Positions 40,915 to 53,393 of a DNA stretch of 64,000 nucleotides are shown here, piece by piece. Below the pieces are notes generated by a model that made no database searches, was not told the origin of the DNA, and was given only the letters and a program-made list of their open reading frames with translations. Position 1 is the stretch's first letter. The number at the start of each line of letters is the position of its first letter. This DNA is from Megalobrama amblycephala (Eukaryota; Chordata; Actinopteri; Cypriniformes; Xenocyprididae): positions 5,641,582-5,705,581 of the forward strand of contig NC_063054.1 of the NCBI RefSeq assembly GCF_018812025.1, in the 5' to 3' direction. Position numbers and translations under genes: made by a program.

Positions 40915-42620
40915 TACTGCTCTGTGGAATACTTGATTCTGATTGGTCAATCGCACCATCCAGCGGTATGTATTTCCCCTATAACAACCGCTAAAAACAG
41001 ATAACACAGGCTCATCCGGGTTACTTAAGTCTACAGCGCTATACGCTTGCTAGGAAAGTTTTTTCCTTGTGAAAGTTTGCGTTTGGTGAGCTAATAAAAT
41101 ATTAAAACTCAGTCAAATCAATATTTTGTGTACAGTTATTTAATTATGTCATCCAGTATCCTGGACTCGCTCTCTCTTGTTTCAAACACAGCTGCTGCCA
41201 TTTTACGACAATTGTTTTGTTCACTATAAAGGATTATAAGACAACACACAGGTACGATTTAAATCATTTTCATCTCAGATCAATATCTGCTATCCCCAAT
41301 AATTATGTCGAAATGCCGTGCAATATGTGGTATGACAACATATTACTATTATCTAGACTACATATTACATACTATCTAGTTTGCCGCTTGCTAGCAACTG
41401 CTCTCTGCACTGAAGCTTCGTGTTTAAAGAGCTAATAAAATATTTCGACTTAGATCAATATTTCATGTTTAATTATTTATTTATGTGACAAGCAGCCATG
41501 TACTATGGAAGAGGATGAGGGCCAAGCAATAATATATATAAAAAAAAAACATCTCAAGATTAAAGTTGTTAAATTTCAAGAAAAAAGTAGAGATAAAATG
41601 TTGAGAATAAACTCGTTAAATTATGAGAAAAAACTCGTTAAATTTCGAGGAAAAAGTCGAGATAAAATTTTGAGAATAAAGTCATTAAATTATGAGAAAA
41701 AAAGTTGTTAGATTATGAGAACAAATTCATTAAATTATGAGAAAAAAGTCGTTAAATTTCTAGAAAAAAAGTTGAGATAAAATGTTGAGAATAAAGTCAT
41801 TAAATTACGTGAAAAAAGTCGTTAAATTATGAGAATTTAACGACATTTTTCTCATAATTTAACGACTTTGTTCTTGTAATTTAACGACTTTTTTCTCGTA
41901 ATTTAACGAGTTTATTCTCAACATTTTATTTAGACTTTTTTCTCGAAATTTAACAAAATTTTTCTCATAATTTAACGAATTTGTTCTCGTAATTTAACGA
42001 CTTGTTTCTCGTAATTTAATGAGTTTATTCTCAACATTTTATCTCAACTTTTTTTTTTAAATTTAACGACATTTTTCTCATAACTTAATGAATTTGTTCT
42101 TGTAATTTAATGACTTTTTTTCTCGTAATTTAATGAGTTTATTCTCAACATTTTATCTCGACTTTTTTCTTGAAATTTAACAGCATTTTTCTCATAATTT
42201 AACGAATTTGTTCTCGTAATTTAATGACTTTTTTTCTCGTAATTTAACGAGTTTATTCTCAACATTTTATCTCGACTTTTTTCTTGAAAATTTAACGAGT
42301 TTTTTCTCGTAATTTAATGAGTTTATTCTCAACATTTTATCTCGACCTTTTTCTCGTAATTTAACGAGTTTATTCTCAACATTTTATTTCAACTTTTTTC
42401 TCGAAGTTTAACGAGTTTTTTCTCGAAATTTAACAACTTCAATCTCGAGATGGTTTTATTTTATTATTATTGCTTGGCCCTAATCCTCTTCCGTACATGT
42501 AATAAGTGGGATAATGTACATCCAGCTGGTTGTTATTGCCGAATAAACCCCTTCAGACTGACCCTGTCAGGGTTTATTCTGTGTAACAACCGGCTGGGTG
42601 TACATTATCCCTTACATGTC
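40915..42620. mobile_element. Older repeat interrupted by the AT-rich palindrome
   Basis: The left part carries GGAATACTTGATTCTGATTGG and CTATAACAACCGCT. The right part after the palindromic element has GTGGGATAATGTACATCCAG and its mirror GGGTGTACATTATCCC (42506-42611). These look like one repeat split by the insertion, but the boundaries are approximate. Confidence 0.4.
41503..42493. mobile_element. Second palindromic AT-rich element
   Basis: Ends GGAAGAGGATGAGGGCCAAG and CTTGGCCCTAATCCTCTTCC, with TA next to both ends. The interior is opposed arrays of AGAATAAACTCGTTAAATT, AAAGTCGAGATAAAA and AAATTTCGAG units, switching strand at about 41830. It is the same family as 15273-16213 but more diverged, with an extra TAT at the left tip. 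Its plus-strand frame 41505-41711 repeats KSRDKMLRINSLNYEKK. Confidence 0.8.
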
Positions 42621-42952
42621 ACGCACAGGTTGAATTCAAAATTATGGAGAATATTAATTTCTTGTCATTTATTTTATTGTTATAACAACTAAATATGAAG
42701 CAAAATGTTGATTGAAAGTTGAAGTCAGGATGATTCTTCCTATTGTGATGAATCCAAGTGAAATCGCAGAATGGAACAAATGGAAAAAATGTAGAATGGA
42801 ACTTGATTTTGTCAACTGGGAATTGAGTGGATGGTTGAATGGTTGTGGTTTGCAACTGGTTGATTTCATGTGAGGGACAACTTGTCCCGCCCAAGCGCCA
42901 GTATTTTTAAAGACCACCACAAATACATATATTAGATCATGAGGTCGCACTT

Positions 42953-43220
42953 TCTATTAGGTGGCCTAAACTACTATGTATTTACATAAAAAAATAACTA
43001 CAGTGTACTTATTGTGTTCATATTGTATTGAAAAACACTTTTGCTGCTATTAGGCGGGATACGATAAATGTAATTACAGAAATTAATTACACACGCAGGT
43101 ATTTTTAAAAATATAAGTACAATATAAAACATGTATGTACACAATAAGTGCATTGTATCAAATTATTAATTTAAATGTAAGTACATAGTAGTTAAGGCCC
43201 ACCTAATATAAAGTGGGACC
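42953..43220. mobile_element. MITE, second copy of 28913-29282 family
   Basis: The left GGTCGCACTTTCTATTAGGT and the right ACCTAATATAAAGTGGGACC are imperfect inverted ends. The interior matches the copy in rhag intron 8 but is shorter. Confidence 0.78.
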
Positions 43221-44014
43221 GATCATGATGTGATCAGTTTCTGAAAGAAAACTGTGCATATCTTGGCCCGATGCATGGCATCTGATGAGATGATGGTAGC
43301 TATTAACCAGAAGAGTCTGTACAGATTATGGGTCACTGAATCATTAACCAGTAGCCTTTTTCAAATTATTCTCCATACATTCCCAGAACTCCCCTCATGC
43401 AAAGGTCTCAGGGTTTCCTGACCTCTTTAGTAAATCACAGCTCTAGCTCAAGTGTTGACTGTTATATACCACAGAAAATCAGGCATCTCATGCTTTTGAC
43501 TTAATTAACACACATTCCTCCCTATAGAACTCAGATGAAGTTGTACTCATACTTTGCATGAAGATGAAGATTAGATACTCAGGATTACTGTATGTTATAA
43601 CATGAAGCTGGTATAACATTTGACTGGTAAAAGAGTTCAGACTTTAGATGAGAAAAGTCAGGGCTGTAACAGCAGATTAGTTGGGTGTATGTGACATAAC
43701 CCAGCACTGGTTCGCTGTATGGGAATGGTATGTCTATATGAGTGCCTCTCCTATATCACACATCATGCATCTCCTAGTAGACTGGATTGCCTCTGATTTA
43801 TTGTATCCTTTCTGGAAGAATGCACGCAGAAAAGAGAGAGATACAATTTAAACATTCCTGTGTGTTTGCCACAGAGACAAATTACTCAAAAACAACAAAG
43901 TAAACATGAGGTGGACTTGGTAAACTTCCTAAAGACAACTCAAAAATTCGGCTCAGTGCCAAAAAGCTGAAGAGTGGGAGAGATCCATCAACTGAGGGGT
44001 TACAACTCTGCCTG

Positions 44015-44076
<62 letters not shown>

Positions 44077-44199
44077 CAGTGGCAAAAATCCATTTTGTTT
44101 TCTTTTTAAATACTATCTAATCTTTGGTGTATATAGGAGGTCTGATCGATTATTATCACAGAACAAATAGACTAGACATGATTTGTAGTGTCCCTTTAA
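43221..44199. other. Intergenic DNA with (AG)n tract
   Basis: No gene seen. (CA)5 then (GA)n runs at about 44013-44073. Confidence 0.45.
44030..44073 (+). repeat. (AG)n microsatellite
   Basis: About 22 AG units directly after a short CA tract. The Leu-Ser frames across it on the minus strand are artefacts. Confidence 0.95.
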
Positions 44200-45201
44200 A
44201 GGTGCAGTGTGTAAATTTTAGCTGCATCTAGCGGTGAGGTTGCGAATTGTAACCAACGACAGTTCACACTTCCATTTCAAAGGAAAATAGAGAAGCTATG
44301 GTGACCAAGTCAAAGATGTTGTGGTCTGAGACAGCAGAGAGTATGTTAGCCAGTCAAGCGATGAGGTTTCTTCTTACTTCTAACAAAGAACGGTCTCTGC
44401 TTCTAATAAACTAGACGACTACTACTACTACTACTACTACTTCTTCATGCTTATTCAATGTAGTGCTGATGCAAGCTGCCTCTAAAAACACAAACGATTT
44501 AAAAGAAAAACAACATAGTGATGAAACACGCTCTGCAGAGTGTTTGTCCATTTAGGGCTGCTGTAGAGACATGCCGGGGCAAAATGGCGACCTCACATGG
44601 AAGGGGACTTGCGGTGTATTGCCGCATTCCAGGCAACCTGTAACCCGTGTTTTTCCAACCTTCTACCCGTGAAAGTGCACTGGAACAGCAGTCAAAGCCG
44701 TGACTTACCACCCGTGAACTCGTACTAGATCGATGTACTCCCAGTTACGAGTTCTGACGTCACACAGCCTGCGAAACAACAATGGCAGCCAGCCACCACG
44801 GATGCGGTGTTTATGCAAGTGCACAGTAAAATAAAAGGTATAACAGCTTCTCTTGCCTTATGCGCCATTTTCCACCTCTGTTTCCCTCAAATAAGCAAGG
44901 AGTGCACCTTTAGCGATAGAAATAATTGTTAATGAGCATAAGCCCCGTACGGTCTGCCATGTTGGTTTGTTTACACAGTTTGGCGTGATTTTCCTGGAAC
45001 GCTACAAAGTCGTGAGTCGAGACTTACGGGCTCAAAAACCTGCCTGGAACGCAGCATATGTAGACAGAAATGGCTCGTTCTAAGGTAATAAAAACACAAT
45101 GTTTCATTATGTAAGGTCTTTATGCACCACTGAAAACACAGTTATGTATATTATATTGCATTTCTGTCAATAGATCCTCCCAATTTTTACACATTACACC
45201 T
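44200..45201. mobile_element. 1-kb MITE with TTAA target duplication
   Basis: The ends AGGTGCAGTGTGTAAATTTT and AATTTTTACACATTACACCT are bounded by TTAA on both sides (44196-44199 and 45202-45205). A (CTA)n/(TAC)n tract lies at about 44415-44441. The interior has GC-rich CACCCGTGAACTCG blocks but no transposase. Confidence 0.85.
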
Positions 45202-45729
45202 TTAAAGTAATATTTTACCCAAAAATGAAAATTCTGTCATCATTTACTCACTCTAATGTAGTTCCAAAACGATTTTCTATCTTTAAGTTATATAGCAGAA
45301 TGTCCAAATTGATGCTTTCCAAACAATGACAGTGAATGTGGACTGTCAAACTCAAAAAAAGCACCATACAATAGTAATATTTGTACTACACCATATTCTT
45401 GATAGGCATGATACTTTTGTGCAAGGAGAAGAGTCAAATTTATTTGACACATATTGTGTTTTCCCTTGTTGCTTATTAGTTTTCATAGTTTCTTATTAAT
45501 CACATTAATCTGTGCCGTCTATGTTGTACTTAGTGTGTTAATTTGGTTACCTCATGCATGTTCCCTTTTGGATTTTGCTCATTAAAGACAGTTTGTGTTA
45601 TTCCTTGTTTTCATGCCATTCACTGCAACCAAAGTGTTATAAACAAAAAGTTTTATATTTATAACGAAAAATAAAAACATTACATGTATGTGTAAAATAC
45701 TACCTGGAAAATGTGTATTTGCCATTTAA

Positions 45730-46867
45730 AGCTACAATATGTACATTTTTTGCCACTAGAGGTCACCTATTCAAAACAAAGGCGTAGCTTGATGATGTCG
45801 AGTTTGAGCACGGAATCTTGGGAAATGTCGTCTTCACCTCACAGCCAGTGGGAAAGAATCAGGACGGGACTCAAGCAGAAATCAGGCCACTGGAGCGATT
45901 GCTAATGATAGACGAGCGCGACATACGTCTCGCGAGCAGCAGAAGTTTTATTATGCTACAGTCGCCGGCGCTGCTTTTTACGGTCAAGTGTATGAGGTAA
46001 CACAGCACTGTTTATCATATTAGAGACATTTGACTGTGTTGAAATGATGTAATAACGTGACTCTGTGCATTTGCTCGGCGGCTGCCATGAGACAATTGTT
46101 GCACCCTGCAGTAAGCTAGATCGATTTTAGAATATCATAAAAATAACTGCTGGATAGCTTGTGTTGATAAATGGCATGCGATTAATTTTAAAACAAATGA
46201 TGTATGATGGAGAAAATGCTGTATTACTGTTACTAAAAATAAAGCTGCATCTGATTATGCTATTTTAGCAACTTGACAAAATAGTGTTTTTCTCTGAGGC
46301 ATGGTAAAGCATGGTACTCGCAAAAAATCAAGAAAACTAGATTTAAACAGTAAGTTTAAACGTGTCGAGCTATATAACAATAATTCATTTTCTGTCTATA
46401 AATGTAACCAAACAGTTGCTCACCTGTCTAATAAAACATGTAATATATTAAAGTGTCTTTGTTGTTTCCATGGTTTTTACAAAATAAACCTGGGAACCGA
46501 GTGTAACGCGGATATGACGCCATTGACAGGCGACTCCCGTACACGTCCTGTATCCTTAGTTAAAATCACGATTTTCTCATGTTTTACAAATAGTTGGAAA
46601 CATTTGGGATATTGTAAGTACTTAACTAAACAAAATATATTACACTGGCCTAGTGGTTTTTCAATTCAATTCAATTCACATTTATTTGTATAGCGCTTTT
46701 CACGATGCATGTCAACATTACAATTTAAAGAATGCAGTTAGCAAATAATGTAATAATTTAGGCAATTAATTACAATCACTGTTAGCAGTTTAACTGAAGG
46801 TAGAAGCAATGAGCTCCTGGAAAAATGAATTGTTTTTGTTTATTTTACTAAAAAAAATCTTGTAGCT
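45730..46867. mobile_element. 1.1-kb MITE with TTAA target duplication
   Basis: The ends AGCTACAATATGTACATTTT and TCTTGTAGCT are bounded by TTAA (45726-45729 and 46868-46871). An unrelated SINE-like segment with CACATTTATTTGTATAGCGC is nested near its right end. A 130-residue open frame at 46301-46693 lies wholly inside and shows no recognisable domain. Confidence 0.78.
46660..46740 (+). repeat. SINE-like fish repeat fragment
   Basis: (TTCAA)n then CACATTTATTTGTATAGCGC, of the same type as 625-910. Confidence 0.55.
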
Positions 46868-46871
46868 TTAA

Positions 46872-47851
46872 ATCTTTTTGTGTTGCTGTCAATAGAATCA
46901 AAGTATTTTCTCATGATTTATGACCAGTTTTTTGAAAAGCAGAATGAAACAGGAATAAAGTACTTATTTAAAATATATAATTTATTTCAACAATTAGCAT
47001 TTTTTTTTAAATTTATTTTTAATTTAATATTATGCTATTTTTAAACTATTTCTAAACTTTTTTCTTTTCTTTTGCAGACAAATCAATATGAGAGTGAGAA
47101 AATGATGGCAGAATTTTCATTATGAGTGAACTATTTTTGATAAAAGGAGCAGGTTTATGGAGATAGCAAATAACTATCACTGCGAAGTGATCCCTTAAAG
47201 GATCCTCATTCTAGATAAATCTTTTGCATTCATCACTCTTAGAATATACTCTCGCCGGTCAGAACTTCAGAATGTGTACTGCATATTTATCATTACATGA
47301 AAAAAACAAGCTCATCCTAAAGCTCATATGTTCTGTGTTTGAGGCTAGGGGTGTAAGCGAATCTGTCTGACCTGCTCTCAAAGACAGCAGCTGTCCACTG
47401 ATTCATCACTCCAAGGAGCCCACAGCTGCTCGACTGCATCAATACATACGCTGGCCCAGGTCTGTCAGCAGGAGCATTGGGCCCCTACAAAGATGCTAGG
47501 TGTACTCAGTTATAGTCACAACATTTCAGAATTTATTTGTAGAGGGATTCCAACTATGATTCTATTTTCTGGAATGCTGAAGCCCCCGGTGATGATTTAA
47601 AACGTCCCATTCAACACTTATAGTTTCCAGAAAAGCTAATGTTAGAAGATTTTACCGATGTGGATTGATGGAATTCCAATTTTTGTACATTTGAAAGTTT
47701 AATTATGGTTTGAACAAAAGTGATTATTGTTTTTGTACATGGTCCCACATGGACAGTGTGCTTTCTTCATTGTTTGAAACATGATCTGACATTAACCTCA
47801 TGACTTGCAATTTTGTGCCTTCCAGGCATGTCCTGATTTTGCAGAGTTAGA
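46872..47851. other. Intergenic DNA, no gene seen
   Basis: AT-rich, with no splice-bounded frame and no clear element. Confidence 0.4.
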
Positions 47852-48394
47852 CGCATTCCTGGGTCAACATATTTTGTTGATCCTGGAACAACATTCCTGT
47901 CTGAAAATATAATCATAACCATATTGTTACGTGTGGTGTGTAGATGAAGGCACAAGGACGAAGGAGAATACGTGGAGTAGAATTTAATCACAGGAACAGG
48001 CAGGAAACTAAATATACACATCTAACATCAATGCATAAATGAGAACGGACAAGGAATGAAGGAAAATACAGGGTATATACACACAGGTGACAAACAAAGG
48101 GAACTTAACACGGTAATTAACGGGCCACAGGTGAATAAAATGACTAATTAAACAGAATGGGGAAAACTAGATCAAACTAAAGAAAAAAAAAAGTGAACAT
48201 GTAACACATATCCCTACCCTAAACCTAACCCTACAAGTTATCCCTAAAATCACAGGGAAATGACAGGTTAAAACACTGATGTAGAAGCACATAATCCTAG
48301 TTGTAAGCCTAAATTTGACATAAACTTTAAAACTTGTCCCTCAAATCTGATTGGTTGATTGGAATGTTGTTCTAGGATCAGCAAAGATTTTCTT
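47852..48394. mobile_element. MITE of the 33618 family split by a solo LTR
   Basis: GTCAACATATTTTGTTGATCCTGGAA near the left and GGAATGTTGTTCTAGGATCAGC near the right match the MITE at 33618-33929. CCCTAAACCTAACCC lies between. It is interrupted at 47925 by an LTR. Confidence 0.65.
47925..48206. mobile_element. Solo LTR with 5-bp target duplication
   Basis: The 282-bp segment begins TGTTACGTGTGG and ends CATGTAACA, so it has the TG...CA and TGTTAC/GTAACA ends of a retrotransposon LTR. CATAT is repeated exactly on both sides (47920-47924 and 48207-48211). A plus-strand AATAAA at about 48135 fits an LTR polyadenylation signal. There is no internal sequence, so it is a solo LTR left by LTR-LTR recombination. 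The orientation is tentatively plus. Confidence 0.8.
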
Positions 48395-49057
48395 GCAATC
48401 ATGACTTTTTCTCTCAAAATTATAACTTTAAATTTCACAGTTCCATCTGGGTGTACTCATGATGTCTGCCACCTTTATCTTGGAATATAACTATCTCAAT
48501 ATAATATTTGCCATATTTACAAACTCTTGACCAATCATAGTTGGACAGTGCATGTTGGGGTCTTTATAGCAACTTTAGAGCTGTCAACAGATCCTGTTGT
48601 GGTACCTCTGTCAGATTTGGAGGGTTGTAGATGCCAATAGCACCCCTTCCCAAATCCACCACACCCTCATTTCCTGTGGTAAGGGGCTGTGGGAAATCTT
48701 GTGCCGTCTGATAAGGCAGCCAGAAGGGAAACCAAGACAGGCATGTAATCAGTGTGTTGGATGTTGGTAATCAAGAACAATCACAAGTCAGCATCTTGTT
48801 TGTTTAGCATCAGCGTCCCATACCATACCTAGGCATAACGTGATGCTTACAGAAAAATTACAATAGAAAGTTACACTTTGTTTGTCCAAAATTAGGCTAG
48901 TATTTGTACCATTAACTTAATCTGCCATTGATAACTTTGTCACCTTGTCTTATGTTTCTGATTGACTCCCTGCTGACAACATTAAGCACACAGAGATTAA
49001 CAAAACAGCTTGATTTTCATGTGAATAAAACAGATGAGGTGTTTTTTTCATTCTCAT
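48395..49057. other. Intergenic DNA, no gene seen
   Basis: No element or coding signal could be delimited. Confidence 0.4.
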
Positions 49058-49617
49058 AGTGCCCCTATTATGTTTTTTTTTTTTCAAATATTACCTTTCA
49101 TGTAGGCCTAATATAGCTGTTTGTGAAAGTAAAAGGTCTGCAGAGTTTCAAAGATCAGAATGCACAATAAATGGAGTTGTTGACTCCCAAAACAAAGAAC
49201 CAATTCTAAACTGCCTAAACTTCTAGTCTTACTTTCCTGCACAAACCTACATAGGTTTGTAACAAATTTGTAGTTTGTAAAACACTGTAGTTGTAGCTGA
49301 GGCCAAGAAGAGTTTGGTTTATCGACATGTCGATAAGATGCAGGTTTCTGTGCTGCGGAAGCAAATTCACATTGCATGCACTTCCAAAGGATGAGGACTC
49401 GGGCTTGAATTGATACGATAAAACTGATGCGCACGTCACTGTTTATATCGCTGTGTTTACAAGTGCTGTGGAAACTCTGGAGCTGAAATTCTGATATATT
49501 GATGGACATTTTGTTTCCAACATGCACTGTAAGCGGTAGAATCAAATCAAAACAGGCTAGGCCATCTGACCAATCTACAGAGCCCCACACAGGAAAAAAA
49601 GTGCACATGCTTTACTG

Positions 49618-49765
49618 TCATTCCCTCGATTTACTAAATCGTGTGCAATTTATAAATTGAGGGAACGACGTAGAAAAAGGTGTGCATGATTTAGTAAATT
49701 GAGGGAACGAATAATTCAATTGTGCGCATGATTTATAAATCGAGGGAACGACTTAGTAAAGCATA
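49618..49765 (+). repeat. GATTTATAAATCGAGGGAACGA minisatellite-like block
   Basis: Three to four imperfect units of about 50 bp with ATTTA(G/T)TAAATTGAGGGAACGA. The first unit is partly inverted (CATTCCCTCGATTTACTAAA). Confidence 0.7.
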
Positions 49766-49960
49766 TGTACGATTTAGTCCTAATATATGTGTATTTGTCC
49801 TCGATTCCTGTACTCGTGAGATTTTACCTGTGACCTCGCGTCACATGAGGTCCCGTCACCCAAACAAGAAATGTACTGTGTGTTTTGCCATAAGGAACTG
49901 GCATACTGGTGTTCGGGACAGCGTGCTCAGAAACTCACCCAATCGATCGTGGATTACTTT

Positions 49961-49962
<2 letters not shown>

Positions 49963-50040
<78 letters not shown>
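49963..50040 (+). repeat. (AC)n microsatellite
   Basis: About 38 perfect AC units, the longest simple repeat in the window. The long His-Thr frames here are artefacts. Confidence 0.97.
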
Positions 50041-50042
<2 letters not shown>

Positions 50043-50194
50043 ACATACAACATTGTGGTGCAGCAACACTAGATTGACTGTAGATATTGTGTTTGTTTTG
50101 TAATATACACTGGTTGTCTGCTGGACGATTTGTGTTGGTGTTTGTTATTGCTTCTATTTTTGGTTGACTTTAGAAACAGGATATTTGTTTCTGT

Positions 50195-51547
50195 TATTTG
50201 TTTATACTCTACTAAATATTTAAGTGGAGTGTTACATAGTGGTGGCCCGTACGGAGACATCACCTTTTAGCATCTACTGGGAACAACCGGAGGGTTAGGT
50301 ACATTAGGTAGTGTTTTGTAGTATTTACAGTAGAGATATCGTATGTAGCATTGACTGAGGGAATTTAACACTAGCTGCTGATATCGGAGTTCTAAAATCA
50401 TGAACAGATGAGATGGAGGGAGATGGAGTGTACAGCTGTAATCTAGAGAGAGCAGGGGTACTGGTGGATCATAGCTTTTTCATTTGACTCTCCCATCTTG
50501 CATCTCTTCTCAGGAAACAGTCCACCATGGCTCTCTCCAACTTCTCCAGTGATTTTTGGAAATATTCTTCCAAGTCTGCTAAGCCAGCCTTGATACCATC
50601 AAACAAATGTTGCAAGACCCAGCTGTGTTGATGCAGCCTGATCTCAACCAACCTTTTCAGGTACATACAAATGCCATTGACGCAGGCTTAGGAGCTATTC
50701 TCATCCAGCAAATACCTGAGGGTGAAAGAGTAATAGCTTATGCATCAAGAACATTATGAGGAGCAGAGATAAATTATTCCAACTCAGAAAAAGAGTGTCT
50801 GGCGGTGGTCTGGGCAGTGGAAAAGTGGAGGCATTACGATCAGGTACGATCAGGCTGACCAGGTGAACTCTTAGGTTGCAGCAGTTCAATTTCCAAGTCC
50901 ATCCAGGAAAGGATGTCTCAACCTGGGTCCAGATGCCCTGTCTCAAGCCTGCAAGTCTTTGGAAGGAGAAGACGCACACTGTTTGGCCATAACAACACCT
51001 AAATGCTCATCAGACATACCACACACACTGGACGAAATCTCTCAAGCACAAGGTAGTGACAGTACTATTTCTCACCTGAAGTTAGAGTCCAAAAACAGGA
51101 AGGTACAAGACCAACAGAGGTCCACTTTTGCCGGGTACCTGTACGGAATAATGGAGACAAATTCCAATTGGTTGTTCCTCAAGCATTAATATCTGGATTT
51201 CTACACTACTTCCATGAAAATCTGCTGGGAGGACATCTGGGCTGACTAAAAACCCTTCTTAGGCTCTTGGAGGTGGCTTGGTGGCCTACCGTCCGCAAAG
51301 ACATCTGGCTGTACGTCAAGTGGTGCGAGATCTGGCCGAAATTTAAACATGAAAACACAAAACCCAGCAATTTTCTACAGCATACGCAAGTGACAGAACC
51401 GGGCCATACACTGGGTATGGATTTAATGGGATCCTTTCCCCTCAGTAAGAAACTAAACACTTACCTCCTCATGATAGTTGACTACTACATGTATATAACT
51501 CCTATTATTTGTTTATACTCTACTAAGTATTTAAGTGGAGTGTTACA
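50195..51547 (+). mobile_element. Degenerate, internally deleted Ty3/gypsy retrotransposon
   Basis: LTR-end sequence TTTGTTTATACTCTACTAA then TTTAAGTGGAGTGTTACA occurs at 50199-50236 and again at 51509-51547. Between them, in several frames with stops and shifts, are relics in pol order. They are the RNase H region (DAGLGAILIQQ-type and [20 protein letters not shown] at about 50660-50840), the integrase zinc-binding area ([16 protein letters not shown] at 51190-51245), then WWPTVRKDIW and a core start GHTLGMDLMGSFPLSK (51403-51450). Gag, protease, most of the reverse transcriptase and the end of integrase are gone. It is not functional. Confidence 0.8.
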
Positions 51548-51833
51548 ACAGACTGGGTCATCTGACCAATCAGAGCAGAGTGGACCAATCACAACAGACT
51601 GGGCAATCTGAATAATTATGATAGAGTAGACCAATCGCAACAGACTGGGCCATCTGACCAATGGAAAGGAGATGTTTAGAGAGACCGGATCTTTTATGAA
51701 CCGTTTAAGTCAGGCACTGTGAGAAAAGAGGTGATGCTGCCATGTATATTATCAAAAAATTTAAGTGTTTTTTTTTTTTTTTTTTTGCCTTGAATGCATT
51801 TTAGGAGACCTCCAAAACAAAATTAGGGGCACT

Positions 51834-53393
51834 TTAATATTTTCCTTATGTCTGATAAACTGCAGGAATATATTACAATGGTTCTTTGCATGTTATTGCC
51901 TGCTGGAATGTATATGAATACATACATAATTCAGTATCTGTTTTTAAAATAGCTTAAAGCACCTGAGATCATTTGTGAGCGTCTGACAGCGGGAGGGTCT
52001 GGATTTAGTGCTGTGTTTGTGAGAGTTCTGTGGTATGTGCAACAGGCGGACAGAAGGACGGCCTGTGAACGCAACTGCCTGACTTACACGCAATGCTTCA
52101 GCTGATGAAAGGAAGTCACGACCTGAACAGTCCATTGCAATGGGATATTTTTCTTTTTCAGATAAGCAAGGGGCACAGACAGTTTTTCTAATGGAACATG
52201 AAATTAATAAAATGCCAGTGCAAAGGCTCAAAAACTATGCAATTGTAATTTACTATTCAATTAATATAGAGAAATTAATCATGTATAAATTCAAAATGCT
52301 AAAAGTGATTTTAAAAAGGCATCCTATTTAAAGTGAGAGAGACAAGAAAAACAGAAAAAAATTCTTACTAATTATGTTCTGCCCATTTCCTGGTTTATCT
52401 GCTGGACTTCCTCCCTTCTGGTAAGATTGCAAGACTTTTGTCTGTGTAGACCAAATGGCACTAAAATAAGCACACTGATTATTAGTACATTAATTCTTGA
52501 TTATTTGAATTATTTTTTTAAGCTGAAAGAACTTGGCACCAGATCTAAGCAATGTCCTAGCCATATTCAATTGCTTATATCAGAGTTCTTTTCTTCAGAT
52601 AGTAAAGCTTTAGATAGTATCTTTAAATTCTTTTTCCTCAATTATGCAGATAACAAAAGCAGAAGTTGGTCTCAGTCTATTGCCAACATGAAATGTATGA
52701 TAATCTTTAAGCTTTTAACAGCTCTTTTAACATATTCCATTTCATTAAAAGATTTGTACATAAATGTTTTTGAGCAAGACATTCACTGCACTCAATTTTC
52801 CAAGAAAATTGCAGTGAAACAGTGATTTGTAATGCCTCTTGAAAAACCAACTTTAATGGACACTAGAACTGGGTATGGGGCTTTAGAGAAGTCCACACAG
52901 TCTACAATGTTAGTTTCCTTAAACTGGACTTAATTGAAGTGGCCCCATCCACCCTTTCCTCTAGCGCTTTAATCAACCTGCCATTATCAGGATGCTTTTG
53001 AAAAACAGAATAATTGGCTCCAACCTGCCGAACAAACAAAAGAAAAAAAAAAAAGGAAAACAGGATGCATGTACAGGAAGTTAGTCATACATTGTAAGTT
53101 GTAAATAAATGATTGAATGAAAATAGAAATATATTTAAAATATAAATGTATATCATACTTTTAAAAATAATTTTGCTAAAACAGTACAGAAATGAGGTAA
53201 AATATTGCAGTAAACTGTCAGTATTAAAATAAAAAAAAAAACCTATAATACAATAAAATGCACCGAGTAAAATTAGAATTAAATACTCAGCAAATTTAAC
53301 AAAAAAAAATATGTAATAGTATCTATACAACTTATTTATCATTCACTCAATCAATGGGGTGTAAAGTGCACTGTCACTGACAGTGAATTTTAA
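51834..53393. other. Intergenic DNA, no gene seen
   Basis: A 95-residue minus-strand frame (51944-52231) and a 132-residue plus-strand frame (52427-52825) are open, but neither shows a recognisable domain or convincing splice sites. The rest is AT-rich. Confidence 0.4.

Larger units (their letters stand above)
49058..51833. mobile_element. Outer MITE containing minisatellite and gypsy relic
   Basis: The left AGTGCCCCTATTATG and the right AATTAGGGGCACT (then TTAA at 51834) are inverted ends. GGCCATCTGACCAAT occurs in both outer parts (49560, 51650). The middle 49618-51550 is foreign: a GAGGGAACGA minisatellite, an (AC)n tract and a broken Ty3/gypsy element. Confidence 0.6.

Noticed and set aside
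46301..46693. 130-codon plus-strand frame
   Set aside because: It is wholly inside a TTAA-flanked MITE, with no domain and low-complexity composition.
49108..49608. 166-codon minus-strand frame, the longest in the window
   Set aside because: It lies in the left part of a MITE, has no recognisable domain and no supporting splice or start context.
51944..52231. 95-codon minus-strand frame that might be an exon
   Set aside because: Somewhat higher GC and a possible donor at the left side, but no acceptor, partner exon or recognisable domain.
52427..52825. 132-codon plus-strand frame
   Set aside because: AT-rich, with no domain, no flanking splice sites and no promoter signal.
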